This document shows positions 7,389 to 16,589 of a stretch of DNA of 64,000 nucleotides, piece after piece; the stretch's first letter is position 1, and each line of letters opens with the position of its first letter. The position numbers and the translations under genes were made by a program. The notes beneath the pieces were generated by a model, which saw only the letters and a list, made by a program, of their open reading frames with translations, did not search any database and was not told where the DNA came from. The stretch is taken from positions 62,001 through 126,000 of the forward strand of contig NZ_JAJCYB010000046.1 in NCBI RefSeq assembly GCF_029263155.1. Reading direction: 5' to 3'. Origin of the DNA: Pseudonocardia sp. GTDB taxonomy: Bacteria; Actinomycetota; Actinomycetes; Mycobacteriales; Pseudonocardiaceae.

Positions 7389-9401
7389 GTGTCCACGCTC
7401 GCCACAGCGGTGAAGCGCATCCTGGTCGGGCGGCCGCAGCGCAGCGATCGGCTCAGCAATCAGCTCCTGCCCAAACGGATCGCGCTGCCGGTCTTCGCCT
7501 CCGACGCGATGTCGTCGGTGGCGTACGCGCCGGAGGAGATCTTCCTGACGCTGTCGATCGTGGGGATCTCCTCCTACGTCTTCTCGCCGTGGGTCGGCGC
7601 GGCGGTCGCGGTCGTGCTGCTCACGGTCGTCACCAGCTACCGGCAGAACGTGCGGGCCTATCCGTCGGGCGGGGGGGACTACGAGGTCGCCACCGTCAAC
7701 CTGGGCCGCAGGGCCGGCCTGACCGTGGCGAGCGCGCTGCTGGTCGACTACACGCTCACGGTCGCGGTGTCGATCTCGGCGGCGGCGGCGAACGTCGGCG
7801 CGCTCGTGCCGTTCGTCGGGGAGAACAAGGTGGCCTTCGCGGTCGCGACGATCGTCGTGCTCACCGCGGTGAACCTGCGGGGTGTGCGCGAGTCGGGCGT
7901 GGCGTTCGCGATCCCGACCTATGCGTTCATGTTCGGCATCGGGACGCTGATCATCTGGGGCCTGACGCGGATCCTGCTGCTGGGTGACGACGTGCGGGCC
8001 GCCAGCGCCGACCTCGAGCTGGTGTCCCAGGGTGACGCCCTCACCGGCCTGGCGATCGCCCTGCTGGTGCTGCGCTCGTTCACCCAGGGCTGCGCGGCGC
8101 TCACCGGTGTGGAGGCCATCAGCAACGGGGTGCCCGCGTTCCGCAAGCCCAAGTCGCGCAACGCCGCCACCACGCTGCTGCTGCTCGGCGTCATCTCGGC
8201 CGCGATGTTCATGGGTCTGATCGCGTTGGGCCAGCTGACCGGCGCGAAGATCGCCGAGGATCCCGTCCTCCAGTTCCCGGGGGCGGAGGGCTACGTCCAG
8301 CAGACGCTGGTGGCGCAGCTGGCGGCCGCGGTGTTCGACACCTTCCCGCCGGGCTTCTTCCTCGTCGTCGTGGTCACCGCCCTCATCCTGGTGCTCGCCG
8401 CCAACACCGCCTACAACGGCTTCCCGGTGCTCGGCTCGATCCTGAGCCAGGACCGCTACCTGCCGCGCCAGCTGCACACCCGCGGCGACCGCCTCGCGTT
8501 CTCCAACGGCATCGTCGCCCTCGCCGCCGTCGCGATCCTGCTGGTGATCGGTTTCCAGGCCGAGGTCACGCGGCTCATCGCGCTCTACACGGTGGGTGTG
8601 TTCACCTCGTTCACCCTCAGCCAGTTCGGCATGCTCCGGCACTGGAACCGCCTGCTCGCCACCGAGAAGGACCCCTCGGAGCGGTCCCGGATGCTGCGCT
8701 CCCGGCTGATCAACGGCTTCGGCGCCGCCATGACCGGTGTGGTGCTGGTCGTCGTGCTGATCACGAAGTTCACGCGCGGCGCCTGGATCGCCATCGCCGC
8801 GATGGCGGTGTTCTACGCCCTCATGCAGGCCATCCAGAAGCACTACGACCGCGTGTCGGCGGAACTGGTCGCGGGCGACGGTGACGGTGTGCTGCCCTCG
8901 CGCAACCACGCGATCGTGCTCGTCTCCACCCTGCACAAGCCGACCCTGCGGGCGGTCGCCTACGCCCGCGCCACCCGGCCCGACGTGCTGGAGGCCGTCA
9001 CCGTCAACGTCGACGACGCCGACACCCGCAAGCTGGTGCGCGACTGGGACAAGCGCAAGATCCCGGTGGCGCTCAAGGTCGTCGAGTCGCCGTACCGGGA
9101 GATCACCAAACCGGTGCTGGACTACGTCAAGCGCATCCGCAGCGACAACCCGCGCGACGTGGTCACCGTCTTCATCCCCGAGTACGTCGTCGGCCACTGG
9201 TGGGAGCAGATCCTGCACAACCAGAGCGCGCTGCGGCTCAAGGGCCGGCTGCTGTTCCAGCCCGGCGTGATGGTCACGAGCGTGCCGTGGCAGCTCGTGT
9301 CCTCCGAACGGGTGGTGGCGCGCCGCCCGGAGACCCCGCCCGGCTCGTCCCGCCGCGGCTACGAATCACCCGACAAGGGCAGGGACAGGGCATCGAGATG
9401 A
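7389..9401 (+). CDS. APC-superfamily amino-acid-type permease (Rv2690c-like)
   Basis: A 670-residue membrane protein with about 12 hydrophobic segments between residues 40 and 480, including the conserved early segment FASDAMSSVAYAPEEI. A soluble C-terminal domain of about 170 residues follows, starting at NHAIVLVSTLHKP, which resembles a nucleotide-binding stress-type fold. The substrate is unknown: homologues are annotated as amino-acid permeases, while the cytosolic tail recalls KUP-like and cation carriers. Placement beside ceoB/ceoC is conserved in actinobacteria, so an ion-linked role is plausible. GTG start at 7389; the stop overlaps the next gene's ATG by 4 nt. Confidence 0.85.
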   Translation: MSTLATAVKRILVGRPQRSDRLSNQLLPKRIALPVFASDAMSSVAYAPEEIFLTLSIVGISSYVFSPWVGAAVAVVLLTVVTSYRQNVRAYPSGGGDYEVATVNLGRRAGLTVASALLVDYTLTVAVSISAAAANVGALVPFVGENKVAFAVATIVVLTAVNLRGVRESGVAFAIPTYAFMFGIGTLIIWGLTRILLLGDDVRAASADLELVSQGDALTGLAIALLVLRSFTQGCAALTGVEAISNGVPAFRKPKSRNAATTLLLLGVISAAMFMGLIALGQLTGAKIAEDPVLQFPGAEGYVQQTLVAQLAAAVFDTFPPGFFLVVVVTALILVLAANTAYNGFPVLGSILSQDRYLPRQLHTRGDRLAFSNGIVALAAVAILLVIGFQAEVTRLIALYTVGVFTSFTLSQFGMLRHWNRLLATEKDPSERSRMLRSRLINGFGAAMTGVVLVVVLITKFTRGAWIAIAAMAVFYALMQAIQKHYDRVSAELVAGDGDGVLPSRNHAIVLVSTLHKPTLRAVAYARATRPDVLEAVTVNVDDADTRKLVRDWDKRKIPVALKVVESPYREITKPVLDYVKRIRSDNPRDVVTVFIPEYVVGHWWEQILHNQSALRLKGRLLFQPGVMVTSVPWQLVSSERVVARRPETPPGSSRRGYESPDKGRDRASR

Positions 9402-10612
9402 CGAGCACGACCGGCACGCTGGACTGGACCGACCGCATCCTCGACCTCGACGTCGGGCCGGTCGCGCACGGCGGGCACTGTGTCGCCCGCGTCGACGGCC
9501 GCGTCGTGTTCGTGCGGCACGCGTTGCCCGGCGAGCGGGTGCGGGTCGTCGTCACCGAGGACGGCGGTGGCGGGTTCTGCCGCGCCGACGCCGTCGTGGT
9601 GCTCGACGCCTCGCCGCACCGCGTGCCGGCGCCGTGCGACTGGGCCCGCGCCGGGGGTTGCGGGGGCTGCGACCTGCAGCACGCCGACCCGGCGGCCCAG
9701 CGCGAGCTCAAGGCCGCCGTGCTGGCCGAGCAGTTGCAGCGCCTCGCCGGGATCGTGCGGCCCACCCCGGTGGAGGAGCTGCCGGGCGGGCCCCTGGGCT
9801 GGCGGCACCGGGTACGGCTGGCCGTCGACGAGTCCGGGCGGGCGGGCCTGCGCGCCCACCGCAGCCACGACGTGCTGCCGATCGCCGACTGCCCGCTGGC
9901 TCCGGCCGGCGCCCTGCCCGACGTGCTCGGTCACACCTTCGAACCGGGCGGCGAGGTGGGGGTGGCCGCCGACGCGGACGGGATCGTGCACATCGACGCG
10001 CCCGGCGTGCACGCCGGTGGGTTCCCCGACGACGGCGCGGTCGTGCAGCGGGCGATCGGCCGCGAGTGGCGGCTGTCGCCCGGGGTGTTCTGGCAGGTGC
10101 ACCCGGCGCTGCCGGACACCCTCGCGGCCGTCGTCGGCGAGTGGGCCGCCGCCCCCCAGGGCGGGGTGGCCTGGGACCTCTACGGCGGGGTCGGGCTGTT
10201 CGCCGCCGTGCTGGCCGGGCAGGTCGGGCCGGGCGGGCACGTCACCGTCGTCGAGTCCGCGCGCACGGCCGTGGCGGACGGCCGGGTGGCGCTCGCCGAC
10301 CTCCCGCAGGTGAGCTGGCGGGTCGGTCGCGTCGAGCGGCTGGTCCCCGAGCTGGACGGGCGATCGCTGTCCGGCCGCCCGGACGTCGTCGTCGCCGACC
10401 CGCCGCGCAAGGGTCTGGGCCGGGCGCTGGTCGACGCGCTGGCGGCCCGCGGTCCCGCCCGCGTCGTGCACGTGGCCTGCGATCCCGCGGCGCTGGCCCG
10501 CGACGTCGCCCTGTTCGCCGGGCACGGCTACGAGCTGGCCGGGCTGCGCGCGTTCGACGCCTTCCCGATGACCCACCACTTCGAGTGCGTGGCCCTGTTC
10601 GCACGGCCGTAG
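9398..10612 (+). CDS. TrmA/RlmD-family RNA m5U methyltransferase
   Basis: A 404-residue SAM-dependent RNA uridine-C5 methyltransferase (Rv2689c type). An N-terminal TRAM domain (residues about 1-60) is followed by iron-sulfur cysteines in CDWARAGGCGGCDLQH and a Rossmann methyltransferase domain with DLYGGVGLFA. The catalytic cysteine is in HVACDPAALARD and the general base is probably the Glu of HFECVALF. The exact target, tRNA U54 or an rRNA uridine, cannot be told from sequence. ATG at 9398 overlaps the permease stop (ATGA). Confidence 0.9.
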   Translation: MTSTTGTLDWTDRILDLDVGPVAHGGHCVARVDGRVVFVRHALPGERVRVVVTEDGGGGFCRADAVVVLDASPHRVPAPCDWARAGGCGGCDLQHADPAAQRELKAAVLAEQLQRLAGIVRPTPVEELPGGPLGWRHRVRLAVDESGRAGLRAHRSHDVLPIADCPLAPAGALPDVLGHTFEPGGEVGVAADADGIVHIDAPGVHAGGFPDDGAVVQRAIGREWRLSPGVFWQVHPALPDTLAAVVGEWAAAPQGGVAWDLYGGVGLFAAVLAGQVGPGGHVTVVESARTAVADGRVALADLPQVSWRVGRVERLVPELDGRSLSGRPDVVVADPPRKGLGRALVDALAARGPARVVHVACDPAALARDVALFAGHGYELAGLRAFDAFPMTHHFECVALFARP

Positions 10613-10678
10613 CGGGTGATCGAGCCCCGGGGCCGGGGCTGCCGCCCGTGGCCGTCGCCCGCGCGGGATGATCGGCCG

Positions 10679-11521
10679 GTGGACGTCGACGACCTCGCCC
10701 GGCACCTCGACGGCTGGGCGCCCGGGCCCCGGCTGAGCACCGGGCGGATCGGCGCGTGGCCGGGGGAGGCGTTCGCCGCGCTGCTCGACCGGGAGGCACC
10801 CGGGCCGGAGCTGCCGCCGCTGTGGCACTGGTTCCACCTGCTCGACCACCCCGCGCAGGCCGAGCTGGGCGAGGACGGGCACCCCGCGCACGGCCGGTTC
10901 CTGCCGCCGCTGCCCGACCGCAGGCGGATGTTCGCCGGTGGGCGCCTGGAGGTCCGGGCCCCGCTGCGGGTCGGTGACGAGGTGACGCGCCGGTCGTCGC
11001 TGGTCGCGGCCACGCCGAAGGCCGGGCGCAGCGGGGCGATGGTGCTGGTGACGCAGCGCCACGAGTTCGCGGTGGAAGGCGCGACGGCCGTCGTCGAGGA
11101 GCAGGACTTCGCCTACCGCAGCCAGCCGGCAGGCGTCGCCCGGCCACTACCGTCGCCGCCCGCCGACCGGTCCGAGGGTGCGGGGGAGTGGCGGGCCGAG
11201 CTGCTCCCGGACGCCGCGCTGCTGTTCCGCTTCAGCGCGCTGACCTACAACACCCACCGCATCCACTACGACCACCCCTACGTCACGGAGGTCGAGGGCT
11301 ACCCCGGTCTCGTCGTGCACGGTCCGCTGCTGGCGCTGCTGCTGCTGGAGCTGCCGCGCCGGTTCGCGCCGCGGCGTCGCGTCACCGGGTTCGCCTACCG
11401 GCTGCGGCAACCCGTGATCGCCGGATCCACGGTGGTGGCCCGGGGGTCGGCGGACGGCGGCCTGCGGGCAGGCGTGCGCGGCCACCCGGCGGCGGTGACG
11501 GCCACCCTGACCCTGGCCTGA
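10679..11521 (+). CDS. Hot-dog-fold acyl-CoA hydratase-like protein (HTD2/FAS1-dehydratase type)
   Basis: A 280-residue protein with two MaoC/HTD2-like hot-dog halves. The C-terminal half contains the hydratase motif YNTHRIHYDHPY followed by EGYPGLVVHGPLLA, typical of type-2 hydroxyacyl-thioester dehydratases and mesaconyl-C4-CoA hydratase relatives. It probably hydrates an enoyl-CoA or dehydrates a 3-hydroxyacyl-CoA; the substrate is unknown. GTG at 10679 (VDVDDLARHLDGW) fits the family start better than the earlier in-frame start at 10616. It lies 67 nt after the methyltransferase gene on the same strand. Confidence 0.8.
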   Translation: MDVDDLARHLDGWAPGPRLSTGRIGAWPGEAFAALLDREAPGPELPPLWHWFHLLDHPAQAELGEDGHPAHGRFLPPLPDRRRMFAGGRLEVRAPLRVGDEVTRRSSLVAATPKAGRSGAMVLVTQRHEFAVEGATAVVEEQDFAYRSQPAGVARPLPSPPADRSEGAGEWRAELLPDAALLFRFSALTYNTHRIHYDHPYVTEVEGYPGLVVHGPLLALLLLELPRRFAPRRRVTGFAYRLRQPVIAGSTVVARGSADGGLRAGVRGHPAAVTATLTLA

Positions 11522-11746
11522 TCGGGTCCGCCGGCCACCACGTGGCGGCGGGGCCCTCCCGCGCACCGAGTCGCGTCTCGCGCACGTCCGGCGGTGCGCG
11601 GGTGACGGGGAGGTGCGCGGGACACCCGTGAGGCGGACGGCTCCGTGGTGCGGGTGCGGGGTGGCCGTGCGGTGCGGGGAGGTCGTCGCGCGGTGGCACC
11701 GACCCCGGTTCGCGGGGCGGGTGGCGGGGCGCGGGACCATGTCGGG

Positions 11747-14344
11747 GTGACCAGTACCGCCCCCGCCTCCGTCCCCCGCGCCACCGGCCGCCCGCACGGC
11801 CCGCACACCGTCGAGCAGCGCATCGCCGACGAGCTGGGCGTCCGCCCGAACCAGGTGGCCGCGGCCGTCGGGCTGCTCGACGGCGGCGCCACGGTGCCGT
11901 TCATCGCGCGGTACCGCAAGGAGGCCACCGGCACCCTCGACGACGCGCAGCTGCGCACGCTGGAGGAGCGCCTGGGATACCTGCGGGAGCTGGAGGAGCG
12001 GCGCAGCGCCGTGCTGGAGGAGGTCGGGAAGCAGGGCAAGCTGACCCCGGAGCTGGAGGAGCGGATCCGGGCCGCGGAGTCCAAGGCCCGGCTGGAGGAC
12101 GTCTACCTGCCGTTCAAGCCCAAGCGCCGCACCAAGGCGATGGCCGCACGCGAGGCCGGGCTCGAGCCGCTGGCCGACGCGCTGCTCGGCGACCCGTCGC
12201 TCGACCCGCAGGTGACCGCCGCCGGCTACGTCACCGAGCAGGTCGCCGACGCCGCCGCGGCGCTGGAGGGGGCGCGGGCGATCCTCGTCGAGCGCTTCGC
12301 CGAGGACGCCGACCTCATCGGCGGGCTCCGCGAGCGCATGTGGACCCGTGGCGTGCTCGTCACGAAGGTCCGGGAGGGGAAGGAGGTCGAGGGCGCCAAG
12401 TTCGCCGACTACTTCGACTTCTCCGAGCCGTTCACGAAGCTCCCCTCCCACCGGATCCTGGCGGCCCTGCGCGGGGAGAAGGAGGAGATCCTCGACCTCT
12501 CCCTCGAACCGTCCGCCGAGCCGGCCGAGCCGGGGGTCCGGACCGACTACGAGGCCACGGTCGCCGCCGCGTTCGGGATCGACGACCGGGGCCGCCCGGC
12601 CGACAGGTGGCTCGGGGAGGTCGTGCGCTGGGCGTGGCGCACCCGCATCCTGCTGCACCTGGGCATCGACATCCGGGTGCGGCTGCGCACCGTCGCCGAG
12701 GAGGGCGCGATCGGGGTGTTCGCCACCAACCTGCGCGACCTGCTCCTGGCCGCACCGGCCGGCAGCCGGGCCACGATGGGCCTGGACCCCGGCCTGCGCA
12801 CGGGGGTGAAGGTCGCCGTCGTCGACGCGACCGGCAAGGTCGTGGCCACCGACACGATCTACCCGCACGAGCCGCGTCGCGACTGGAAGGGCGCGCTCGC
12901 CGCCCTCACGAGGCTGGCCGCCGCGCACGACGTCGAGCTCGTCGCGGTCGGCAACGGCACCGCGTCGCGGGAGACCGACCAGCTCGCCCGCGAGCTCGCC
13001 ACCGCCAACCCCGCGCTCAAGCTGACCCCCGTGATGGTGAGCGAGGCGGGGGCCTCGGTGTACTCGGCGTCGGCGGTCGCCTCGGCCGAACTGCCCGACC
13101 TCGACGTGTCGCTGCGCGGCGCGGTCTCCATCGCGCGGCGCCTGCAGGACCCGCTCGCCGAGCTCGTCAAGATCGACCCGAAGTCGATCGGGGTGGGCCA
13201 GTACCAGCACGACCTGACCGAGGCGGCCCTGTCGCGCTCGCTGGACGCGGTGGTCGAGGACTGCGTGAACGCCGTGGGCGTCGACGTCAACACCGCGTCG
13301 GTGCCGCTGCTGCGGCGGGTGTCGGGCATCACCGAGGGGCTCGCCACGCAGATCGTGGCGCACCGCGACACGCACGGACCGTTCCGCACCCGTACGGCCC
13401 TGACCGACGTGCCGCGGCTGGGCCCGAAGGCGTTCGAGCAGTGCGCGGGCTTCCTGCGCATCCGTGGGGGCGACGACCCCGTCGACATGTCCGGCGTGCA
13501 CCCGGAGGCGTACCCGGTCGTCCGCCGCATCCTGGCGGCGGCCAGGACCGACGTGGCGTCGCTGATCGGCAACGCCGCCACGCTCCGGTCGTTGCGCGCC
13601 ACGGACTTCGTCGACGAGAACTTCGGCCTGCCCACCGTCTCCGACATCCTCGGCGAGCTGGAGAAGCCCGGCCGCGACCCGCGCCCCGCGTTCCGCACCG
13701 CCACGTTCGCCGACGGTGTCCACAGGATCTCGGACCTGCGTGTGGGGATGCTGCTGGAGGGCCAGGTCACCAACGTGGCCGCGTTCGGCGCGTTCGTCGA
13801 CGTCGGGGTGCACCAGGACGGCCTCGTGCACGTGTCGGCGATGTCGAAGGACTTCGTGTCCGACCCGCGGGAGGTGGTGAAGAACGGCGACGTGGTCCGC
13901 GTCAAGGTGATGGAGGTCGACGAGGCCCGCAAGCGCATCTCCCTGACGCTGCGCCTGGACGACGAGCCCGGCGCCGGCGGCAGGCCGACCCGGGGTGGCC
14001 CGCGGGGCGAGCGCCAGGGCGGGTCGGGCGGTGAGAGGTCACGCGGCGGGAAGCCCGGCGATGGGAGGTCCGGCGGCGGGAGGTCCGGCGGTGGGAGGTC
14101 CGGCGGTGGGAGGTCCGACGGCCGGAACCAGGGCGGTGGAGCGGCCCCGGACGGTGGTGACCGTCGGGGCGGACCCCGCGGTGCGGGAAGCGGGTCACGG
14201 AAGGGCGACGCCAGGGGCGGTGGCCGACCGGCGGCGCAGAGCGGTCGCGGCGGCAGCTCCGGCGGCGCTGGTGGGCCGGGCAACAGCGCCATGGCCGACG
14301 CCCTGCGCCGTGCCGGCCTGGCCGACGACCCGAAGAAGAAGTAG
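11747..14344 (+). CDS. tex: Tex-family RNA-binding transcription accessory protein
   Basis: An 865-residue Tex protein, a nucleic-acid scaffold linked to transcription. It has an N-terminal HTH-rich Tex domain ([13 protein letters not shown] onward), a YqgF/RNase-H-like domain starting near residue 342 ([16 protein letters not shown]), helix-hairpin-helix units around residues 510-560 ([13 protein letters not shown]), and an S1 domain near 661-735 ([21 protein letters not shown]). The last ~125 residues are Gly/Arg/Ser-rich with SGGGR repeats, encoded by tandem ~18-bp units at 14060-14120; this RGG-like tail exceeds the core family. GTG at 11747 is preferred over an upstream start at 11645. 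Confidence 0.93.
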   Translation: MTSTAPASVPRATGRPHGPHTVEQRIADELGVRPNQVAAAVGLLDGGATVPFIARYRKEATGTLDDAQLRTLEERLGYLRELEERRSAVLEEVGKQGKLTPELEERIRAAESKARLEDVYLPFKPKRRTKAMAAREAGLEPLADALLGDPSLDPQVTAAGYVTEQVADAAAALEGARAILVERFAEDADLIGGLRERMWTRGVLVTKVREGKEVEGAKFADYFDFSEPFTKLPSHRILAALRGEKEEILDLSLEPSAEPAEPGVRTDYEATVAAAFGIDDRGRPADRWLGEVVRWAWRTRILLHLGIDIRVRLRTVAEEGAIGVFATNLRDLLLAAPAGSRATMGLDPGLRTGVKVAVVDATGKVVATDTIYPHEPRRDWKGALAALTRLAAAHDVELVAVGNGTASRETDQLARELATANPALKLTPVMVSEAGASVYSASAVASAELPDLDVSLRGAVSIARRLQDPLAELVKIDPKSIGVGQYQHDLTEAALSRSLDAVVEDCVNAVGVDVNTASVPLLRRVSGITEGLATQIVAHRDTHGPFRTRTALTDVPRLGPKAFEQCAGFLRIRGGDDPVDMSGVHPEAYPVVRRILAAARTDVASLIGNAATLRSLRATDFVDENFGLPTVSDILGELEKPGRDPRPAFRTATFADGVHRISDLRVGMLLEGQVTNVAAFGAFVDVGVHQDGLVHVSAMSKDFVSDPREVVKNGDVVRVKVMEVDEARKRISLTLRLDDEPGAGGRPTRGGPRGERQGGSGGERSRGGKPGDGRSGGGRSGGGRSGGGRSDGRNQGGGAAPDGGDRRGGPRGAGSGSRKGDARGGGRPAAQSGRGGSSGGAGGPGNSAMADALRRAGLADDPKKK

Positions 14345-14347
14345 CCG

Positions 14348-14770
14348 TTGCACCTCGGGTTGGTGGCGATCGTCGTCGACGACTACGACCCCGCGCTCGA
14401 CTTCTTCGTCGGAGCGCTCGGCTTCGAGCTCGTGGAGGACTCGCCGTCGCTGACCGACGACGGGCGCCCCAAGCGGTGGGTGGTGGTCCGGCCACCGGGC
14501 GCCGCGACCGGCCTCCTGCTGGCCCGCGCCGACGGCGCGGCGCAGTCGGCGGCGGTCGGCACCCAGTTCGCCGGCCGCGTGGGGCTGTTCCTGCGGGTCG
14601 AGGACTTCGCCGCGTCCCACGCTCGGATGGTCACCGCCGGCGTGCGGTTCGTGTCGGCCCCGCGGGACGAGCCGTACGGCCGGGTGGCGGTCTTCCTCGA
14701 CATCGCGGGCAACAGGTGGGACCTGCTGGGCCCGCCGCCGACGGGTGTGCCGGTGGCCGGCGGGCCGTGA
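14348..14770 (+). CDS. VOC/glyoxalase-superfamily protein
   Basis: A 140-residue single VOC module: HLGLVAIVVDDYDPALDFFVGALGF at the start, then LFLRVEDFAASHARMVTAGV and FLDIAGNRWDLLGPP at the end. The potential metal ligands are an N-terminal His and the Asp/Asn region near the C-terminus, so metal binding is uncertain. Function unknown; members range from lyases and dioxygenases to resistance proteins. The TTG start at 14348 comes 3 nt after the tex stop, suggesting cotranscription. Confidence 0.8.
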   Translation: MHLGLVAIVVDDYDPALDFFVGALGFELVEDSPSLTDDGRPKRWVVVRPPGAATGLLLARADGAAQSAAVGTQFAGRVGLFLRVEDFAASHARMVTAGVRFVSAPRDEPYGRVAVFLDIAGNRWDLLGPPPTGVPVAGGP

Positions 14771-14788
14771 GGTGGGTCGGTGCCCGAA

Positions 14789-14836
14789 CGGAACCTGGTT
14801 GCTGTTCGGCGACGCCGGAGCAGCAATGAGGTTCCG
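14789..14836. terminator. Large dyad between convergent VOC and HAD genes
   Basis: The 16-bp arms CGGAACCTGGTTGCTG (14789-14804) and CAGCAATGAGGTTCCG (14821-14836) pair with two mismatches around a 16-nt loop. The position between convergent stops fits a shared terminator. Confidence 0.65.
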
Positions 14837-14856
14837 CTCGAGCGACCTGTGGCCCG

Positions 14857-15603
14857 TCAGTGTCCGCGCGGTGATCGCCGCGGTTGCGGCGGAGCCGCCT
14901 CGTCCCGCAGCCGGCCCGTCGCCAGCAGCGCCACGACACCGTCGACGTCCGACAGGTCGTCGAGCACGTGGTGGGCACCGGCGTCCGCCAGCTCCGCGGC
15001 GGAGGCCGGCCCGGTCGCCACCCCGACCGCCGTGACGCCGGCGGCCAGCGCCGCGCCGACGTCGTGGACCGTGTCGCCGACGACGACGACCTCGGTGAAC
15101 TCCCCGTGCGCGGCCTCCGCCCGGCCCCGGCTGCGCAGGACGAGTTCGGACCGGACGGGGTGGTCGTCGCCGTACCCGCCCACGGCGGTGTCGAGGTACG
15201 GGTCGAGGCCGAACGCGGCGACCTTCCCGATCCCGACGGCGCGGATGTTGCCGGTGACCAGCGTCTGCACGACCCCCGGCCGCCGGTGCAGGGCCGCGAG
15301 CACGTCGGGCACCCCGGGCAGCAGGGTGCCGCGCGCGGCCATCAGGTGCGCCCGGGCCGCCGACTCGGCGCCGTAGCGCGCGAAGAACGGCCGCAGGTAC
15401 GGCCCGGCGTCGGCGATCCCGTGCTGGGCGAACAGCTCGGGGGCGAGCGACAGGTCGGTGCGCCCGGCCGCCTGCAGGTCCCCGGCCCACGCCACCCCCG
15501 TGACGGCCGTGAAGGCCGCGGCGAAGGCCTCCACCCCGACCCCGCCGCCCACGAGCAGGGTGCGGTCGACGTCCCACTGGATCAGCCGGGCGGGAGGGAG
15601 CAC
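14857..15603 (-). CDS. HAD-family hydrolase (phosphatase-like)
   Basis: A product of about 248 residues with HAD motif I QWDVDRTLL (nucleophile Asp and acid/base Asp), motif II LVTGN, and motif IV VVVGDTVHDVGAALAAG. The cap region resembles phosphoglycolate-phosphatase-like members. It should hydrolyse a phosphomonoester; the substrate is unknown. Start options: GTG at 15603 (used here, 14 nt after the upstream stop) or 15633, which would overlap the phosphatase gene by 17 nt. Confidence 0.8.
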   Translation of the reverse strand: MLPPARLIQWDVDRTLLVGGGVGVEAFAAAFTAVTGVAWAGDLQAAGRTDLSLAPELFAQHGIADAGPYLRPFFARYGAESAARAHLMAARGTLLPGVPDVLAALHRRPGVVQTLVTGNIRAVGIGKVAAFGLDPYLDTAVGGYGDDHPVRSELVLRSRGRAEAAHGEFTEVVVVGDTVHDVGAALAAGVTAVGVATGPASAAELADAGAHHVLDDLSDVDGVVALLATGRLRDEAAPPQPRRSPRGH

Positions 15604-15616
15604 GCCGCCGATGCTG

Positions 15617-16378
15617 TCACGCCGCCGGCGCACGCACCGGGCTGAGCAGCCGGTCGGAGAGCCGGGCCAGGGTGTCGGCGCCCACCCCGTGCGTCGCCAG
15701 CCACCCGGCGGCGCCGCCGTCCACCGCGTCGAGCTCGTCGAGCACGGCCTCCAGCGCGCCGACGTGCACGCCCATCAGTGCGCGGTTGCGCGGAGCGCGG
15801 ATCCCGGCACCCTGCAGCGCCGCCCACAGCCGCGGCAGGTTGGCCTCGGTGCGCAGGTAGTCGGCGACGACGTCGGAGCGGCGCACCCCCACCGCGCGCA
15901 GCAGCACGGCGACGACGATGCCGGTGCGGTCCTTGCCCGCGGTGCAGTGCACCAGCACCGGTCCGGGCGAGCCGGCGACCAGCCCGACGATGACCGCGAT
16001 CCTGGCCGCGGCGTCGCGCACGAGCATGCGGTAGGCGGTGCCGAGGTCGTGGTGCCCGGACCGGTCGGCGAGCGCCGGCGCGAGGTCTGCCCCCATCGGG
16101 ACCCGGTGCACGGCGGTGCCCGGCGCGTCGAGCGGGTGCGGTCCGGTGCCGAGGTCGGGAGGGCCGACGGACGAGGCCCGGGGTGGTTGCGACGAGTGCT
16201 CCTCGGCCGTCCGCAGGTCGACGACGACGGCGGGCGGCCAGATCGCGACGTCGCTGCCCGCGCCACCCCCGGGGAGTGGCACCTCGCTGCGGTAGAGCAC
16301 GCCGCGGCGCACGATCCGGCCGTCGTCGGTGCGCAGGCCCCGCAGGTCGCGCAGGTTGGTGGGCGCAGGGGAGCTCAT
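15617..16378 (-). CDS. Tyrosine/dual-specificity protein phosphatase family protein
   Basis: A 253-residue phosphatase of the Y_phosphatase3 class. It has the P-loop VHCTAGKDRTG (C-x5-R, catalytic Cys and Arg) and upstream VVVDLRTAEEH, which places the usual general-acid region. The N-terminus NLRDLRGLRTDDGRIVRRGVLYRS is typical of the class (NFRDLGG). ATG at 16378 is selected; the frame extends upstream without typical sequence. It is the first gene of a two-gene unit with the HAD hydrolase. The physiological substrate, phosphotyrosine protein or phosphoinositide, is unknown. Confidence 0.88.
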   Translation of the reverse strand: MSSPAPTNLRDLRGLRTDDGRIVRRGVLYRSEVPLPGGGAGSDVAIWPPAVVVDLRTAEEHSSQPPRASSVGPPDLGTGPHPLDAPGTAVHRVPMGADLAPALADRSGHHDLGTAYRMLVRDAAARIAVIVGLVAGSPGPVLVHCTAGKDRTGIVVAVLLRAVGVRRSDVVADYLRTEANLPRLWAALQGAGIRAPRNRALMGVHVGALEAVLDELDAVDGGAAGWLATHGVGADTLARLSDRLLSPVRAPAA

Positions 16379-16589
16379 GGGATCCAGGGTCCCGGGGCCG
16401 GGTGAACGGCACGCGACATCGTGACCGACGGCGCATGTGACCTCCGCTGACACCACCCCGCCTTCCGGGTGAGTGCCGTCACCTGGGACTATGTGAGGAC
16501 GATGGTGCGTTGAGGGCCATCAGAGACCGCAACGGCCAGGCAGATCTCGTGCAGGGGGCCCGCGGGCTCGCCCGCGGGTACGCCGACGT

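Noticed and set aside
6588-9218. Minus-strand frame of 876 codons opposite the permease gene
   Set aside because: Only its last ~220 codons (ceoB) are real; the rest is antisense to the well-supported permease.
11147-13831. Long minus-strand open frame of 894 codons opposite the hydratase-like and tex genes
   Set aside because: It is a shadow of high-GC coding sequence: composition is Arg/Gly/Val/His-rich, no domain is visible, and the plus-strand Tex motifs explain the sequence.
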